A stretch of 64,000 nucleotides of DNA from Pseudomonas sp. VD-NE ins (GCF_031882575.1 NZ_CP134772.1:1879001-1943000); one strand, 5' to 3'; positions 21,666-31,143 are shown, counted from the first letter of the stretch. Notes: generated from the sequence alone by a model not told the origin. Numbers and translations: made by a program.

Positions 21666-21721
21666 CTTCTAAAGCAACCAGCTGCAGGGTTGATGCAGCG
21701 CTTTTGGAAGGAACCAGAGCA

Positions 21722-23347
21722 ATGAGTATCCGTAGTCTCAATATTGCCCCGCGCGCCGGCCTCGGTTTTGGCTTGTTGGCGTTGATGGTATTTGCCCTTG
21801 GGGCGTTCGCTTTGCTGCAAATGTCGAACATGCGCGCTCAGTCCGACGAGGTCGACAACAACTGGTTGCCGAGCGTGATGGCGGTGGGTGAGATGAGCCA
21901 GGACATGTTGCGCCTGCGCGCACTGACCATGCGCCTGTTGCTCAATCGCGATCCGCAGGCGCTTGAACAGAATGTCACCAAGCTCAATGAACTGCGTGGC
22001 GTACTCAGTGAAGCCCAGCAGCGATATGACGTGCTGATCGTATTGCCCGAGGAGCGCAAACTGTTTGATCGTTTCAAAGTCGCCGAGCACCAATATCTGG
22101 AGTTTCAGGCGCAGGTGATGCAGTTGTCTGCGCAGAATCGGGTGGAGGAGGCTGCAACCATTCTCAACGGCCAGATGAGCCCGTTGGCCGATGAGATTGC
22201 GGTGATTCTGCGTGAACTGGTCGAACTGAATAAACACAACGCCAATCTCGCCACCGAAGCGGCGCGGCTGGTGTTCATCAATTCGCGGGTGTGGGTCGGG
22301 GTGATGATCGGCATCACCGCGTTGATCACCATCGGCTTGGCGCTGCTGTTGACGCGCAGCATCGTGCTGCCGCTGGCGCAGTCGTTGGGCGTGGCCGAGG
22401 TAGTGGCCGGTGGTGACCTGACCGGCGATATCCGCATCAGCGGCAAGGACGAGCCGGCGCGACTGCTGCACGCGCTCAAGAGCATGCAGCACAACCTGCG
22501 CGACACGATTCGGCAAATCTCCGAGTCTTCAAGTCAATTGGCCTCGGCCTCGGAAGAGCTGAGTTGCGTCACGGAAGACGCTACGCGCGGGTTGCACCAG
22601 CAGAGCCTGGAAATCGAACAGGCGGCCACGGCGGTCAATCAGATGACAGCTGCAGTGGAGGAAGTTGCCAGCAATGCGGTGGCAACGTCAGAAGCGTCGC
22701 GGGAATCCGATCGTATTGCCCAGCATGGTCGCGAACAGGTGCATCAAACGGTGTTGTCCATCGAATCGCTGGCCGATGATGTGACGGCCAATGCGACCCA
22801 GGTGGAGGATCTGGCGCAGAAGGTCTACAGCATCAGCAAAGTGCTGGACGTGATTCGTTCGATTGCCGAGCAGACCAATCTGCTCGCATTGAATGCTGCG
22901 ATTGAAGCCGCGCGGGCCGGAGATGCCGGGCGCGGCTTTGCTGTGGTCGCGGATGAGGTGCGGGCGTTGGCCCATCGCACGCAGCAATCGACGCAAGAGA
23001 TCGAGCAGATGATTGGCGGCATTCAGCAGGGCACCGATTCGGCGGTCAGTTCGATGCAGCAGAGTAATGTGCGGGCGCGCTCAACATTGGAGCTGGCCAA
23101 GGCTGCTGGTGTGGCGCTGGAGGAAATCGCCTCCGCGTTTACCTTGATCAACGAGCGCAACCTGGTGATTGCCAGTGCCTCGGAGGAGCAGGCAGCGGTG
23201 GCGCGGGAGGTGGATCGCAATCTGATGAACATCCGCGATCTGGCGATGCAGACGTCGGCGGGGGCCAATCAGACCAGCGCGGCGAGTCAGGAGTTGTCGC
23301 GGTTGGCGGTGGATTTGAACAGCATGGTGGCGAAGTTTTCGGTTTGA
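21722..23347 (+). CDS. Methyl-accepting chemotaxis protein
   Basis: Transmembrane chemoreceptor, 541 residues. TM1 about 14-36; a periplasmic four-helix-bundle ligand domain of about 150 residues; TM2 about 192-213; HAMP about 214-268; and a cytoplasmic signalling domain whose hairpin tip reads [19 protein letters not shown] with [17 protein letters not shown]. The start [16 protein letters not shown] at 21722 follows a strong Shine-Dalgarno (aaggaac). It ends without a CheR-binding pentapeptide. The ligand cannot be read from sequence. Confidence 0.93.
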   Translation: MSIRSLNIAPRAGLGFGLLALMVFALGAFALLQMSNMRAQSDEVDNNWLPSVMAVGEMSQDMLRLRALTMRLLLNRDPQALEQNVTKLNELRGVLSEAQQRYDVLIVLPEERKLFDRFKVAEHQYLEFQAQVMQLSAQNRVEEAATILNGQMSPLADEIAVILRELVELNKHNANLATEAARLVFINSRVWVGVMIGITALITIGLALLLTRSIVLPLAQSLGVAEVVAGGDLTGDIRISGKDEPARLLHALKSMQHNLRDTIRQISESSSQLASASEELSCVTEDATRGLHQQSLEIEQAATAVNQMTAAVEEVASNAVATSEASRESDRIAQHGREQVHQTVLSIESLADDVTANATQVEDLAQKVYSISKVLDVIRSIAEQTNLLALNAAIEAARAGDAGRGFAVVADEVRALAHRTQQSTQEIEQMIGGIQQGTDSAVSSMQQSNVRARSTLELAKAAGVALEEIASAFTLINERNLVIASASEEQAAVAREVDRNLMNIRDLAMQTSAGANQTSAASQELSRLAVDLNSMVAKFSV

Positions 23348-23363
23348 GTTTCGCCTTCAAAAG

Positions 23364-23570
23364 CCCCTCACCCTAACCCTCCCGAAACGTCGGACCGCCC
23401 AAAGGGAGAGGGGACTGATCGTGGGAGATTGGCGAGTTACGCCGACCTGATCTTGCTTTGGAGAATCCATAATCGACTCGATTTTTCAGGTCGATGCATA
23501 GCGCCAGACATCTCGGTCGGCTCCCTCTCCTTCGGGCGGTCCGACGTTTCGGGAGGGCTGGGGTGAGGGG
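23364..23570. repeat. Second copy of the palindromic element found at 18594
   Basis: Inverted ends cccctcaccctaaccctccc and gggagggctggggtgagggg flank an interior that closely matches the one at 18594 (gaatccataatcg, tttttcaggtcgatg, gacatctcggtcggctccct). Both ends carry the same extra 17 bases, gaaacgtcggaccgccc on the left and its exact reverse complement on the right. It lies between the chemoreceptor and the DUF3108 gene in a 305-base gap that has no gene. Confidence 0.88.
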
Positions 23571-23609
23571 TGAAGGTGACACAAAAAGTCGGGCTAAAGC
23601 GCAGACAAT

Positions 23610-23638
23610 AAAAAGCCCCGCATCTCGCGGGGCTCTTT
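23610..23638 (-). terminator. Intrinsic terminator of the DUF3108 gene
   Basis: AGCCCCGC atct GCGGGGCT flanked by an A-run on the plus-strand left side gives a T-run on the minus strand. It lies 15 bases after the stop of the leftward gene. Confidence 0.85.
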
Positions 23639-23652
23639 GTTCTTGCGGTGGA

Positions 23653-24366
23653 TCAGCTGCCTTTAACGGTTTTGCCGTTGACCGTGCCGTCCTGGAGCAT
23701 GATGTTGTACTCCTTTCCGTCGGTTTCAACCTGTTGCAGGCGAACCAGCAGGTAATCCCAATCCTTGGCGAACCACAGGACAGTGGTGCGCTTGCTTTGT
23801 GTCGGGTCGCGTACGCGCTCGACCTTGATTGCATCGATCTTGCCAGCCTTGGTTTCGACTTTTTCCGAACCCAGCACGCGGAAGTCATAGGTATCGACTT
23901 CGCCATCATCGACCACTTGATAACTCATGGTCTTCTTGCCGGCCGCGACGTCATGCTGCAGCGCCAGTTGATAGGTGGACTTGTCGACCATGCCACGGTT
24001 CAGCGGGATCTTCACCGCGTCGCCACGGTCGGTGCCGGTGACCATTTTGCTGTTCCAGTCGAAATCCAGATCAGCCTTTTTCGCTTTGCCCAGACCACCC
24101 CGTTCAAAGTGGTAGGACTGCGGCAGCAGGGTGTCCTTGTCCAGGGTCAGGGTGCTTTCTTCCGTCAGGCTGGCGATCATCATCGAGGCCTTGAAGCTGA
24201 GCTTCCAGACGCCGTTGGCTTCCTTGACCAGACTGCGCTCGGCGGTGCCACTCATGGGCAGCTGCTTCCAGTCGGCGGTGTAGCTGGCGGAGAACGGTTG
24301 AAGTTCCGCTGCCTGCGCGAAGGGCAGGGCGAGCAGAGCGCAAGCGAAGAGCAGGGCGCGACGCAT
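23653..24366 (-). CDS. DUF3108 domain-containing exported protein
   Basis: 237-residue periplasmic protein, function unknown. It has a signal peptide MRRALLFACALLALPFAQAA and then an all-beta domain of the DUF3108 type (FSASYTADWKQLPMSG, GKIDAIKVERV, LWFAKDWDYLLVRLQQ). It lies 8 bases downstream of purN on the same strand, so it is probably co-transcribed with purMN, an arrangement I remember from other pseudomonads. The link to purine synthesis is not obvious. Confidence 0.85.
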   Translation of the reverse strand: MRRALLFACALLALPFAQAAELQPFSASYTADWKQLPMSGTAERSLVKEANGVWKLSFKASMMIASLTEESTLTLDKDTLLPQSYHFERGGLGKAKKADLDFDWNSKMVTGTDRGDAVKIPLNRGMVDKSTYQLALQHDVAAGKKTMSYQVVDDGEVDTYDFRVLGSEKVETKAGKIDAIKVERVRDPTQSKRTTVLWFAKDWDYLLVRLQQVETDGKEYNIMLQDGTVNGKTVKGS

Positions 24367-24374
24367 AATATCTC

Positions 24375-25025
24375 CTAGTGTCGAATCAAGTGGCCGCTGG
24401 CCGCGAGTAACTGGCCATCCAGTAAAGCACCGTGTTCACCGAGTGCCAGTCTGCCTTCGGCAAACCAGCGAACTGCCATCGGGTAGATCAGGTGTTCCTG
24501 AACGTGGACTCGCTGCGCAAGACTCTGCGGCGTGTCGTGCAACTCTACCGGTAATACTGCCTGTACGACCAGTGGTCCGCCATCGAGTTCCTCGGTGACG
24601 AAGTGCACGGAGCAGCCGTGCTCAGTATCACCGGCCTCCAGCGCGCGCTGATGAGTGTGTAACCCTTTGTATTTGGGCAGCAGCGACGGGTGGATGTTGA
24701 GCAGGCGACCCTGGTAGTGGCGAACGAAGTCAGCGCTGAGAATGCGCATGAAGCCGGCCAGCACCACGAGTTTCGGATTGAATTCGTCGATCAGTTCGAT
24801 CAGAGCAGCATCGAAGGCCTCGCGACCTTCGAATGCCTTGTGATCCAGCGAGCGGGTAGCGATACCCGCGTCACTGGCGCGTTGCAGGCCGTAGGCGTCG
24901 GCGCGATTGGAAATCACTGCAGCGATGCGGACCGGGCTGTCGCCGGTCCGCGTGCTGTCGATCAGAGCCTGCAAGTTACTGCCGGTGCCGGACAACAGCA
25001 CCACGACATCACAGGTTGCGGACAT
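24375..25025 (-). CDS. purN: Phosphoribosylglycinamide formyltransferase PurN
   Basis: Cytosolic enzyme of de novo purine synthesis. It transfers formyl from 10-formyl-tetrahydrofolate to GAR. 216 residues. Phosphate-binding LLSGTGSNLQALID at the N-terminus; the catalytic Asn and His in LNIHPSLLPKYKGLHTHQRA; the Asp in TEELDGGPLVVQ. Its ATG shares a base with the purM TAA (TAATG), so translation is coupled. Confidence 0.97.
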   Translation of the reverse strand: MSATCDVVVLLSGTGSNLQALIDSTRTGDSPVRIAAVISNRADAYGLQRASDAGIATRSLDHKAFEGREAFDAALIELIDEFNPKLVVLAGFMRILSADFVRHYQGRLLNIHPSLLPKYKGLHTHQRALEAGDTEHGCSVHFVTEELDGGPLVVQAVLPVELHDTPQSLAQRVHVQEHLIYPMAVRWFAEGRLALGEHGALLDGQLLAASGHLIRH

Positions 25026-26083
25026 TAATGAGCCTTAAGGTTCTGCAGATCAACCTGAGCAGCGCCTTCGGCAGCGGCAGCGATCTGACCGATGACCCAA
25101 GGCTGTTCGCCGGCGTCACGCAGGGTGTTCAGGGCAACTTCAACGTGCTCCTGAGCCACGCAGATGACCATGCCAACGCCGCAGTTCAGCACGCGGTGCA
25201 TCTCGGTTTCGTCAACGTTGCCTTTTTCTTGCAGCCAGTCGAACACGGCTGGGCGAGTCCAGCTAGCCACGTCAACCACAGCCTGAGCGCCTTTTGGCAG
25301 AACGCGCGGGATGTTGTCGAGCAGGCCGCCACCGGTGATGTGGGCCATGGCTTTGACGGCGCCGGTATCTTTGATCAGCTTGAGCAGCGGCTTCACGTAG
25401 ATGCGGGTCGGGGCCATCAGCAGGTCGGTCAGCGGTTTGCCGTCGAGCTGGATGTTTTCGATGTCGGCACCGGAGACTTCGATGATCTTGCGGATCAGCG
25501 AGTAGCCGTTGGAGTGCGGGCCGGACGATGGCAGCGCGATCAGCGCGTCACCGGTGGCGACTTTCGAGCCGTCGATGATTTCAGCTTTTTCCACGACGCC
25601 GACGCAGAAGCCGGCCAGGTCGTAGTCTTCGCCTTCGTACATGCCTGGCATTTCAGCGGTTTCGCCGCCAACCAGTGAGCAACCCGACAGTTCGCAGCCA
25701 GCGCCGATGCCGGTCACTACCTGGGCAGCGGTGTCGACATTCAGTTTGCCGGTGGCGTAGTAGTCGAGGAAGAACAGTGGCTCGGCGCCGCAAACGACGA
25801 GGTCGTTCACACACATGGCAACCAGGTCGATACCGATGCTGTCGTGCTTGTTCAGGTTCAGCGCCAGACGCAGCTTGGTGCCGACGCCGTCGGTGCCGGA
25901 CACCAGCACGGGTTGCTTGTAGCCGGCCGGGATTTCGCAGAGGGCGCCGAAACCGCCCAGGCCGCCCATGACTTCCGGGCGCGCAGTGCGCTTGGCGACG
26001 CTCTTGATGCGTTCGACCAATGCTTCACCGGCGTCGATGTCTACACCGGCGTCCTTGTAGCTCAGGGAGGGTTGCTTGCTCAT
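25025..26083 (-). CDS. purM: Phosphoribosylformylglycinamidine cyclo-ligase PurM
   Basis: AIR synthetase, the ATP-dependent ring closure of FGAM to AIR in purine synthesis. 352 residues. Family motifs: [19 protein letters not shown] at the N-terminus, [43 protein letters not shown] and [15 protein letters not shown]. First gene of the leftward purM-purN-DUF3108 unit, divergent from the DUF2066 gene. Confidence 0.97.
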   Translation of the reverse strand: MSKQPSLSYKDAGVDIDAGEALVERIKSVAKRTARPEVMGGLGGFGALCEIPAGYKQPVLVSGTDGVGTKLRLALNLNKHDSIGIDLVAMCVNDLVVCGAEPLFFLDYYATGKLNVDTAAQVVTGIGAGCELSGCSLVGGETAEMPGMYEGEDYDLAGFCVGVVEKAEIIDGSKVATGDALIALPSSGPHSNGYSLIRKIIEVSGADIENIQLDGKPLTDLLMAPTRIYVKPLLKLIKDTGAVKAMAHITGGGLLDNIPRVLPKGAQAVVDVASWTRPAVFDWLQEKGNVDETEMHRVLNCGVGMVICVAQEHVEVALNTLRDAGEQPWVIGQIAAAAEGAAQVDLQNLKAH

Positions 26084-26456
26084 GATCCAGGCCTTTAGGG
26101 GAGGGGATTCAGGGGTAACGACCGAGTTCAGCGGGAACTTCGAAATCGACGGGGCGATGGCCTCACGCGAGTTTCGAGGTGCCCGGCTGTTGCCGGTCTG
26201 CGAAGGCGCGCGATTTTATCAGGCTTGAGGGGCAGCGGCCATCCTCGCACCGACGGGCAGGGCCATATCTCGGGAAATTTTTTGCAATTAAGGCTTGCGG
26301 GTGCCTGTATAAGGTGTGGCAATTAACCGTCTATCGTTATCACTGTGCAAAAACTTACCGCTGTCGTGTGAATGTTTTGTGCTGGCAGATTGTCACAGCC
26401 TTGCTTAACCGGTTCACGCGGCCTGTTCCAGCCGCTCCTGTCGACGGGAATTTTCC
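26084..26456. other. Divergent purM / DUF2066 intergenic region (373 bases)
   Basis: No gene or repeat is visible. The middle (about 26265-26400) is AT-richer and should hold the promoters of both directions. I could not pick out -35/-10 pairs or a purine-repressor-like palindrome with confidence. Confidence 0.5.
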
Positions 26457-27515
26457 ATGCGTTTTTGTAAATTGTTGTTTGTGGGTTGTTTGTCTCTGAT
26501 CAGTCTGGCGAGTCACGCCGAAAACCTCAAAGGCCTCTATCAAGTACGTGAGCCGGTCAATGGCCAGGCGCCGGAAGAGCGTGATCGCGCCACGCAGGCG
26601 GCGCTCGACACGCTGGTATTGCGTTTGACTGGCGATCCGAAAGCTGCGCAAAACCCGGGGCTGGCGGCGATTCGCAAGGATCCGCAGCAAATTATCAGTC
26701 AATTCGGTTTCGATGCCGGGCCGCCGGAGGTGCTCAAGGTCGATTTCGATCCGGCGACCACCGAGCAGGCGCTGCGGCGTGCCGGACTGTCGTTGTGGGG
26801 CGCCAGTCGGCCGTCGATCCTGAGTTGGTGGCTGAACGATTCGGCTGAAGGGTCGAGTCTGGTCGGTGATGGTCAGGCCGCTGCTGCGCCGTTGCGTACG
26901 GCCGCGCAACATCGCGGCTTGCCATTGCGCTTGCCGCTGGCGGACTTGAGCGAGCAATTGGTTGCCACTGCGCCAGCGCTCGAAGGCACCGATCCGGCAC
27001 CTTTGCGCGGTGCCTCCGAGCGCTACAACGCTGACGCCCTGCTGGCGGTGCATGCGCGCGAAGAAGGCGGGCAGTGGCAGGCCAAATGGCACCTGTGGCT
27101 GGGCGATCAGAAAGAGGCGGGCAGTGTGCAGGGCGCCGATCAGGCCGCTGTGGCTGATGCGGTGATGCTCGCGGTGGCCGAACGTCTGGCGCCACGGTTT
27201 GTTGCCAAGCCCGGCGCTTCAGGGCAGCAGACCCTGGAAGTGCAGGGCATGAATCTTGAACACTACGCGGCGCTGTTGCGGTTACTCGAGCCATTTGGCG
27301 TGCGTCTGCAAAGTGTGGATGGCGATCGCATCGTTTATCGGGTCAATGGCAGTGCCGATCAGATGCGTGCGCAGTTGTCGCTGGCGAAGTTGCAGGAGTT
27401 GCCGGCTGAAACGCCGGCGCAGGTTTCAGCGCCACAGCCAGTGGCTAGCGGCGCAACACCTGTCGCGGCGCCAGCCCCGATCCCGGCAGCACCGTCGTTG
27501 CGGTTTCGCTGGTAA
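26457..27515 (+). CDS. DUF2066 domain-containing exported protein
   Basis: 352-residue protein with an N-terminal signal peptide (MRFCKLLFVGCLSLISLASHA). DUF2066 follows: an early segment LYQVREPVNGQAPEERDRAT, a central domain with LLAVHAREEGGQWQAKWHLW, and a C-terminal alpha/beta part. The last 40 residues are Pro/Ala-rich and low-complexity (PAPIPAAPSLRFRW). Function unknown. It precedes a PerM-type permease gene by 34 bases, followed by hda, a neighbourhood conserved in pseudomonads as far as I remember. Confidence 0.85.
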   Translation: MRFCKLLFVGCLSLISLASHAENLKGLYQVREPVNGQAPEERDRATQAALDTLVLRLTGDPKAAQNPGLAAIRKDPQQIISQFGFDAGPPEVLKVDFDPATTEQALRRAGLSLWGASRPSILSWWLNDSAEGSSLVGDGQAAAAPLRTAAQHRGLPLRLPLADLSEQLVATAPALEGTDPAPLRGASERYNADALLAVHAREEGGQWQAKWHLWLGDQKEAGSVQGADQAAVADAVMLAVAERLAPRFVAKPGASGQQTLEVQGMNLEHYAALLRLLEPFGVRLQSVDGDRIVYRVNGSADQMRAQLSLAKLQELPAETPAQVSAPQPVASGATPVAAPAPIPAAPSLRFRW

Positions 27516-27549
27516 GTCTTTCCTTATATAGAAGCAACAGGAGTGGTAC

Positions 27550-28623
27550 ATGGCCGATACGCGGCGTTGGTTCTGGCTCGGTGGGGTAGTCCTGCTTTGC
27601 GCGTTTGTATGGTTGCTGCACCCGATCCTCACGCCGTTTCTGGTGGCGCTGCTGCTGGCTTATCTGTTCGACCCATTGGTGGATCGCCTGGAACGGCTCG
27701 GTTTGTCGCGAACCTGGGGCGTGATCGCGGTGTTTGCCTTGTTCACTCTTATCGTCACCGCGCTGTTGCTGGTGCTGGTGCCGATGCTCGCCAAGCAGTT
27801 ACTGCGTCTTTACGAACTGGCGCCGCAAATGCTCGACTGGCTGCAACACACGGCACTGCCGTGGGCGCAGGCGAAGCTGGGTCTGTCGGATGGTTTCTGG
27901 AAATTCGACAAGGTCAAAGCGGCGATCAGCGAACACATGGGTCAGACCACCGACATCGTCAGTGTGGTGCTGAGTCAGGCCACGGCATCGAGCCTGGCGC
28001 TGATCGGTTGGCTTGCGAATCTGGTATTGATCCCGGTGGTGAGCTTTTACTTGCTGCGCGACTGGGACGTGATGATGGCCAAGATCCGCAGCCTGCTGCC
28101 GCGTGATCGGGAAGAGACCATCGTATCGCTTGCCGGTGAATGTCATGAGGTACTGGGCGCGTTCGTTCGCGGTCAGTTGCTGGTGATGGTGGCGCTGGGC
28201 GTGATCTACGCAGCAGGCCTGATGATTGTCGGGCTGGAGCTGGGGCTGTTGATCGGACTGATTGCCGGTCTGGCGGCGATCGTGCCGTACATGGGCTTCG
28301 TGATTGGCATTGGTGCGGCACTGATTGCCGGGTTGTTCCAGTTCGGCGGCGACCTGTATCCGATGGTCGGGATCGTTGCCGTGTTCATGGTCGGTCAGGC
28401 GCTGGAAGGCATGGTGCTGACGCCTTTGCTGGTGGGCGATCGTATCGGTCTGCATCCGGTGGCGGTGATCTTTGCGATTCTGGCCGGTGGCGAACTGTTC
28501 GGTTTCACCGGTGTGCTGCTGGCATTGCCGGTGGCGGCAGTGATCATGGTGTTGGTGCGCCATGTGCACGATTTGTACAAGGATTCTGACATCTATAGTG
28601 GTATGGACGAGCCGGAGTTGTAA
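27550..28623 (+). CDS. AI-2E/PerM family permease
   Basis: 357-residue polytopic inner-membrane protein of the AI-2E transporter superfamily. About eight hydrophobic helices: two close to the N-terminus, then a cytosolic helical region (AKLGLSDGFWKFDKVKAAIS), then the conserved core with FVRGQLLVMVALGVIYAAGL, PYMGFVIGIGAALIAG and GDRIGLHPVAVIFAILAGGE. Shine-Dalgarno caggag before ATG 27550. True AI-2 export is unproven for most members; a Na+/H+ antiport role is known for some. Confidence 0.88.
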   Translation: MADTRRWFWLGGVVLLCAFVWLLHPILTPFLVALLLAYLFDPLVDRLERLGLSRTWGVIAVFALFTLIVTALLLVLVPMLAKQLLRLYELAPQMLDWLQHTALPWAQAKLGLSDGFWKFDKVKAAISEHMGQTTDIVSVVLSQATASSLALIGWLANLVLIPVVSFYLLRDWDVMMAKIRSLLPRDREETIVSLAGECHEVLGAFVRGQLLVMVALGVIYAAGLMIVGLELGLLIGLIAGLAAIVPYMGFVIGIGAALIAGLFQFGGDLYPMVGIVAVFMVGQALEGMVLTPLLVGDRIGLHPVAVIFAILAGGELFGFTGVLLALPVAAVIMVLVRHVHDLYKDSDIYSGMDEPEL

Positions 28624-28829
28624 TCGGGCAGGGCGGCCCGGCGAATAGCCGGGTTGGCCCGCGTCCTGCAGGCGCTGGCGCCAAAGAATCTGTCATAAAA
28701 CCAGCGAGTTAACGCAAACCTTTGATTTTGCTTGGACTCTGCTGCATTGTGCGCTCAGCTTCACGGGTATAAACTTCGCAAACTTTACACAGAGGCCACT
28801 AACGGTTCCTTGAGAACTGTTCAGTCAGC

Positions 28830-29534
28830 ATGAAACCGATTCAGCTGCCCCTAGGTGTGCGTCTGCGTGACGACGCCACCTTCATCAACTACTACCCAGG
28901 CGCCAATGCCGCTGCACTCGGCTATGTCGAGCGTCTATGCGAAGCCGACGCCGGCTGGACAGAAAGCCTGATCTACCTGTGGGGCAAGCACGGCGTAGGG
29001 CGTACGCATCTGTTGCAGGCGGCGTGTCTGCGATTCGAGCAGATGGGTGAGCCGGCGGTGTACTTGCCGCTGGCGGAGTTGATGGATCGCGGCGTCGAAA
29101 TCCTCGATAACCTCGAACAGTACGAACTGGTTTGCCTGGACGACTTGCAGGTGATTGCCGGCAAGGCCGACTGGGAAGAGGCGATGTTTCATCTGTTCAA
29201 CCGTCTGCGTGACAGTGGTCGGCGCCTGCTGATCGCTGCGGCCACTTCTCCGCGTGAACTGCCGGTCAAACTGGCTGACTTGAAATCGCGCCTGACCCTG
29301 GCGCTGATTTTTCAGATGCGTCCGCTCTCCGATGAAGACAAGTTGCGCGCTCTGCAATTGCGCGCATCGCGTCGCGGTCTGCACCTGACCGACGAGGTCG
29401 GGCATTTTATTTTGACTCGCGGCACTCGCAGCATGAGTGCCCTGTTTGACTTGCTTGAACAGCTCGATCAGGCCTCTTTGCAGGCTCAGCGCAAGCTGAC
29501 CATCCCCTTCCTGAAAGAAACGCTGGGCTGGTAA
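28830..29534 (+). CDS. hda: DnaA regulatory inactivator Hda
   Basis: DnaA-homologous AAA+ protein that, with the sliding clamp, stimulates hydrolysis of DnaA-bound ATP and prevents re-initiation of replication. 234 residues. The N-terminal MKPIQLPLGVRL contains the QLPLGV clamp-binding motif. The Walker A is GKHGVGRTHLLQ and the Walker B is LVCLDDLQVIAG. LKSRLTLALIFQMRPLSDEDK is the sensor region. It lacks the DNA-binding domain IV of DnaA. Weak Shine-Dalgarno. Confidence 0.95.
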   Translation: MKPIQLPLGVRLRDDATFINYYPGANAAALGYVERLCEADAGWTESLIYLWGKHGVGRTHLLQAACLRFEQMGEPAVYLPLAELMDRGVEILDNLEQYELVCLDDLQVIAGKADWEEAMFHLFNRLRDSGRRLLIAAATSPRELPVKLADLKSRLTLALIFQMRPLSDEDKLRALQLRASRRGLHLTDEVGHFILTRGTRSMSALFDLLEQLDQASLQAQRKLTIPFLKETLGW

Positions 29535-29748
29535 CGGCGCGGCTTTCAGCGTGTTTCGGCATATTTCAGGCGCCAGAAAATCCGCTTTCCTGCACGGTGT
29601 GCAGGCGGCGTATCGGTTCAAATGGGCTTAAGCGCTTAGATGTAAACGAGAAACCGGGAAGTCACAAAAAGATCGATTGAATTTGCAAATGAGGCTGATA
29701 GCGGGCATAGTCTCGGCTTCTTTACAACTATCAGCCACGGTCGTGCCC

Positions 29749-30366
29749 ATGCTAAAGCGCTTCGCACCCCTCGTGCCTCTCGCACTCGTCACCCTGTTAT
29801 ACGGTTGCGCTGCTCATTCTCCAGTTCAAGAGCAGCCTCAACAGGTTAAAAATTCTGCCACGGCTCAGTCTTCCGTTATTTACCAGGAAGAGCTGGACAC
29901 CGAAAAAGAACTCAACGAATTCAATGGCAAGAAGCCTTATCAGCTTCCTGTTCTGGCCGACAGCATCCTCGAACGCGGCATGTCCCTGATCGGTACCCGT
30001 TACCGTTTCGGCGGTACCTCTGAAGCCGGTTTTGATTGCAGTGGTTTCATCGGTTATCTGTTCCGCGAAGAAGCCGGCATGAACCTGCCACGCTCGACTC
30101 GCGAAATGATCAACGTCGATGCGCCGCTGGTCTCGCGCAGCAACCTTGAGCCGGGCGATCTGCTGTTCTTCGCCACCAACGGTCGTCGCGGTCGTGTCAG
30201 TCACGCCGGGATCTACCTCGGTGACAACCAGTTCATTCACTCCAGCAGTCGTCGCAGCGGCGGTGTTCGCATCGACAGCCTGGGTGACAGCTACTGGAGC
30301 AAGACCTTCATCGAAGCGAAACGCGCTTTGGCCAACGCTCCGACAGTCGTCACTGCTCGCAAGTAA
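29749..30366 (+). CDS. NlpC/P60 family lipoprotein (first of a pair)
   Basis: 205-residue predicted lipoprotein with a C-terminal NlpC/P60 peptidase domain, probably a D,L-endopeptidase of murein. Signal peptide MLKRFAPLVPLALVTLLYGC with lipobox Cys20. The catalytic Cys is in FDCSGFIGYLFREE, the His in SHAGIYLGDN, and a third polar position in FIHSSSR. LPRSTREMI is typical of the family. The ATG at 29749 was preferred over an upstream in-frame TTG at 29677 because it starts the signal peptide. Confidence 0.9.
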   Translation: MLKRFAPLVPLALVTLLYGCAAHSPVQEQPQQVKNSATAQSSVIYQEELDTEKELNEFNGKKPYQLPVLADSILERGMSLIGTRYRFGGTSEAGFDCSGFIGYLFREEAGMNLPRSTREMINVDAPLVSRSNLEPGDLLFFATNGRRGRVSHAGIYLGDNQFIHSSSRRSGGVRIDSLGDSYWSKTFIEAKRALANAPTVVTARK

Positions 30367-30455
30367 TTCCCCTGTTGTCGCTGCGTTCGCGGCGACAATC
30401 AGGCTCCCGGCAACAGAGTAGACGTATACTTTACAAGGTGAAGTTAAAGTCTTAC

Positions 30456-30483
30456 TTGAAGTTTGCCGCGTAGCCGCTAGAAT
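30456..30483 (+). promoter_or_regulatory. Sigma-70-type promoter upstream of a terminator hairpin
   Basis: TTGAAG at 30456-30461 and TAGAAT at 30478-30483 with a 16-base spacer. Transcription should start near 30490, only about 14 bases before the terminator hairpin at 30504 and about 97 bases before the second NlpC gene. Confidence 0.6.
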
Positions 30484-30503
30484 CCTGAATCTATATTGAT
30501 GGC

Positions 30504-30538
30504 AAACCGCCTGCGTGCTCACGCAGGCGGTTTTGTTT
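30504..30538 (+). terminator. Strong terminator between the two NlpC lipoprotein genes
   Basis: AAACCGCCTGCGT gctc ACGCAGGCGG TTTTGTTTT: a long GC-rich stem with a T-run. It can end the first NlpC transcript and, because a promoter lies just before it, can also act as a leader attenuator of the second gene. Confidence 0.85.
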
Positions 30539-30586
30539 TCTGTCCATCGGCAGAAAAAGCCGCAGCCAGATCAGGATGTTCTGCTT

Positions 30587-31123
30587 ATGACGATGTCGGC
30601 CCGCCTCACTTTGATCTTCTTCGCAGCGCTGCTCAGCGCCTGCGCCAGTCGCACACCACCGCCTGCGCCAGTGGTTCGCGCTCCTGTCGTATTCGGTCCC
30701 TCCCAAGCTTTTTCGCCTGCTGCTGAAGACGTGCTGTTTCGCGCGCTAGGCCTGGTCGGTACGCCTTATCGTTGGGGCGGCAATACGCCGGATTCGGGAT
30801 TTGATTGCAGCGGGTTGATCGGTTTTGTCTACCGTGATGCGGCGGGGATTTCGCTGCCACGTTCCACGCGCGAGATGATCGTCATGCAGGCGCCGAACGT
30901 CGGCAAGGAAGGCTTGCAGACTGGCGACCTGATCTTCTTCGCCACCAATGGCGGCTCGCAGGTCAGTCATGCGGGGATTTACGTTGGCGAAGGGCGCTTC
31001 GTGCATGCGCCAGCCACGGGCGGCACGGTGAAGCTGGACAGCCTGTCGAAGGCGTATTGGCAGAAAGCTTATCTGAGTGCCAAGCGGGTGTTGCAGCCGG
31101 AACATCTGGCGCATAACCCTTAG
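30587..31123 (+). CDS. NlpC/P60 family lipoprotein (second of a pair)
   Basis: 178-residue paralogue of the gene before it. Lipoprotein signal with lipobox LLSAC near residue 20 (MTMSARLTLIFFAALLSAC). The peptidase domain has PYRWGGNTPDSGFDCSG with the catalytic Cys, LPRSTREMIV, SHAGIYVGEGRFVHAPA with His residues, and a C-terminal KAYLSAKRV. The ATG at 30587 lies 10 bases after AGGA; an in-frame ATG at 30593 is the alternative, and the longer frame from 30515 would begin in the terminator. Confidence 0.9.
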   Translation: MTMSARLTLIFFAALLSACASRTPPPAPVVRAPVVFGPSQAFSPAAEDVLFRALGLVGTPYRWGGNTPDSGFDCSGLIGFVYRDAAGISLPRSTREMIVMQAPNVGKEGLQTGDLIFFATNGGSQVSHAGIYVGEGRFVHAPATGGTVKLDSLSKAYWQKAYLSAKRVLQPEHLAHNP

Positions 31124-31143
31124 TAAAATCGCAGCAATCCTAA

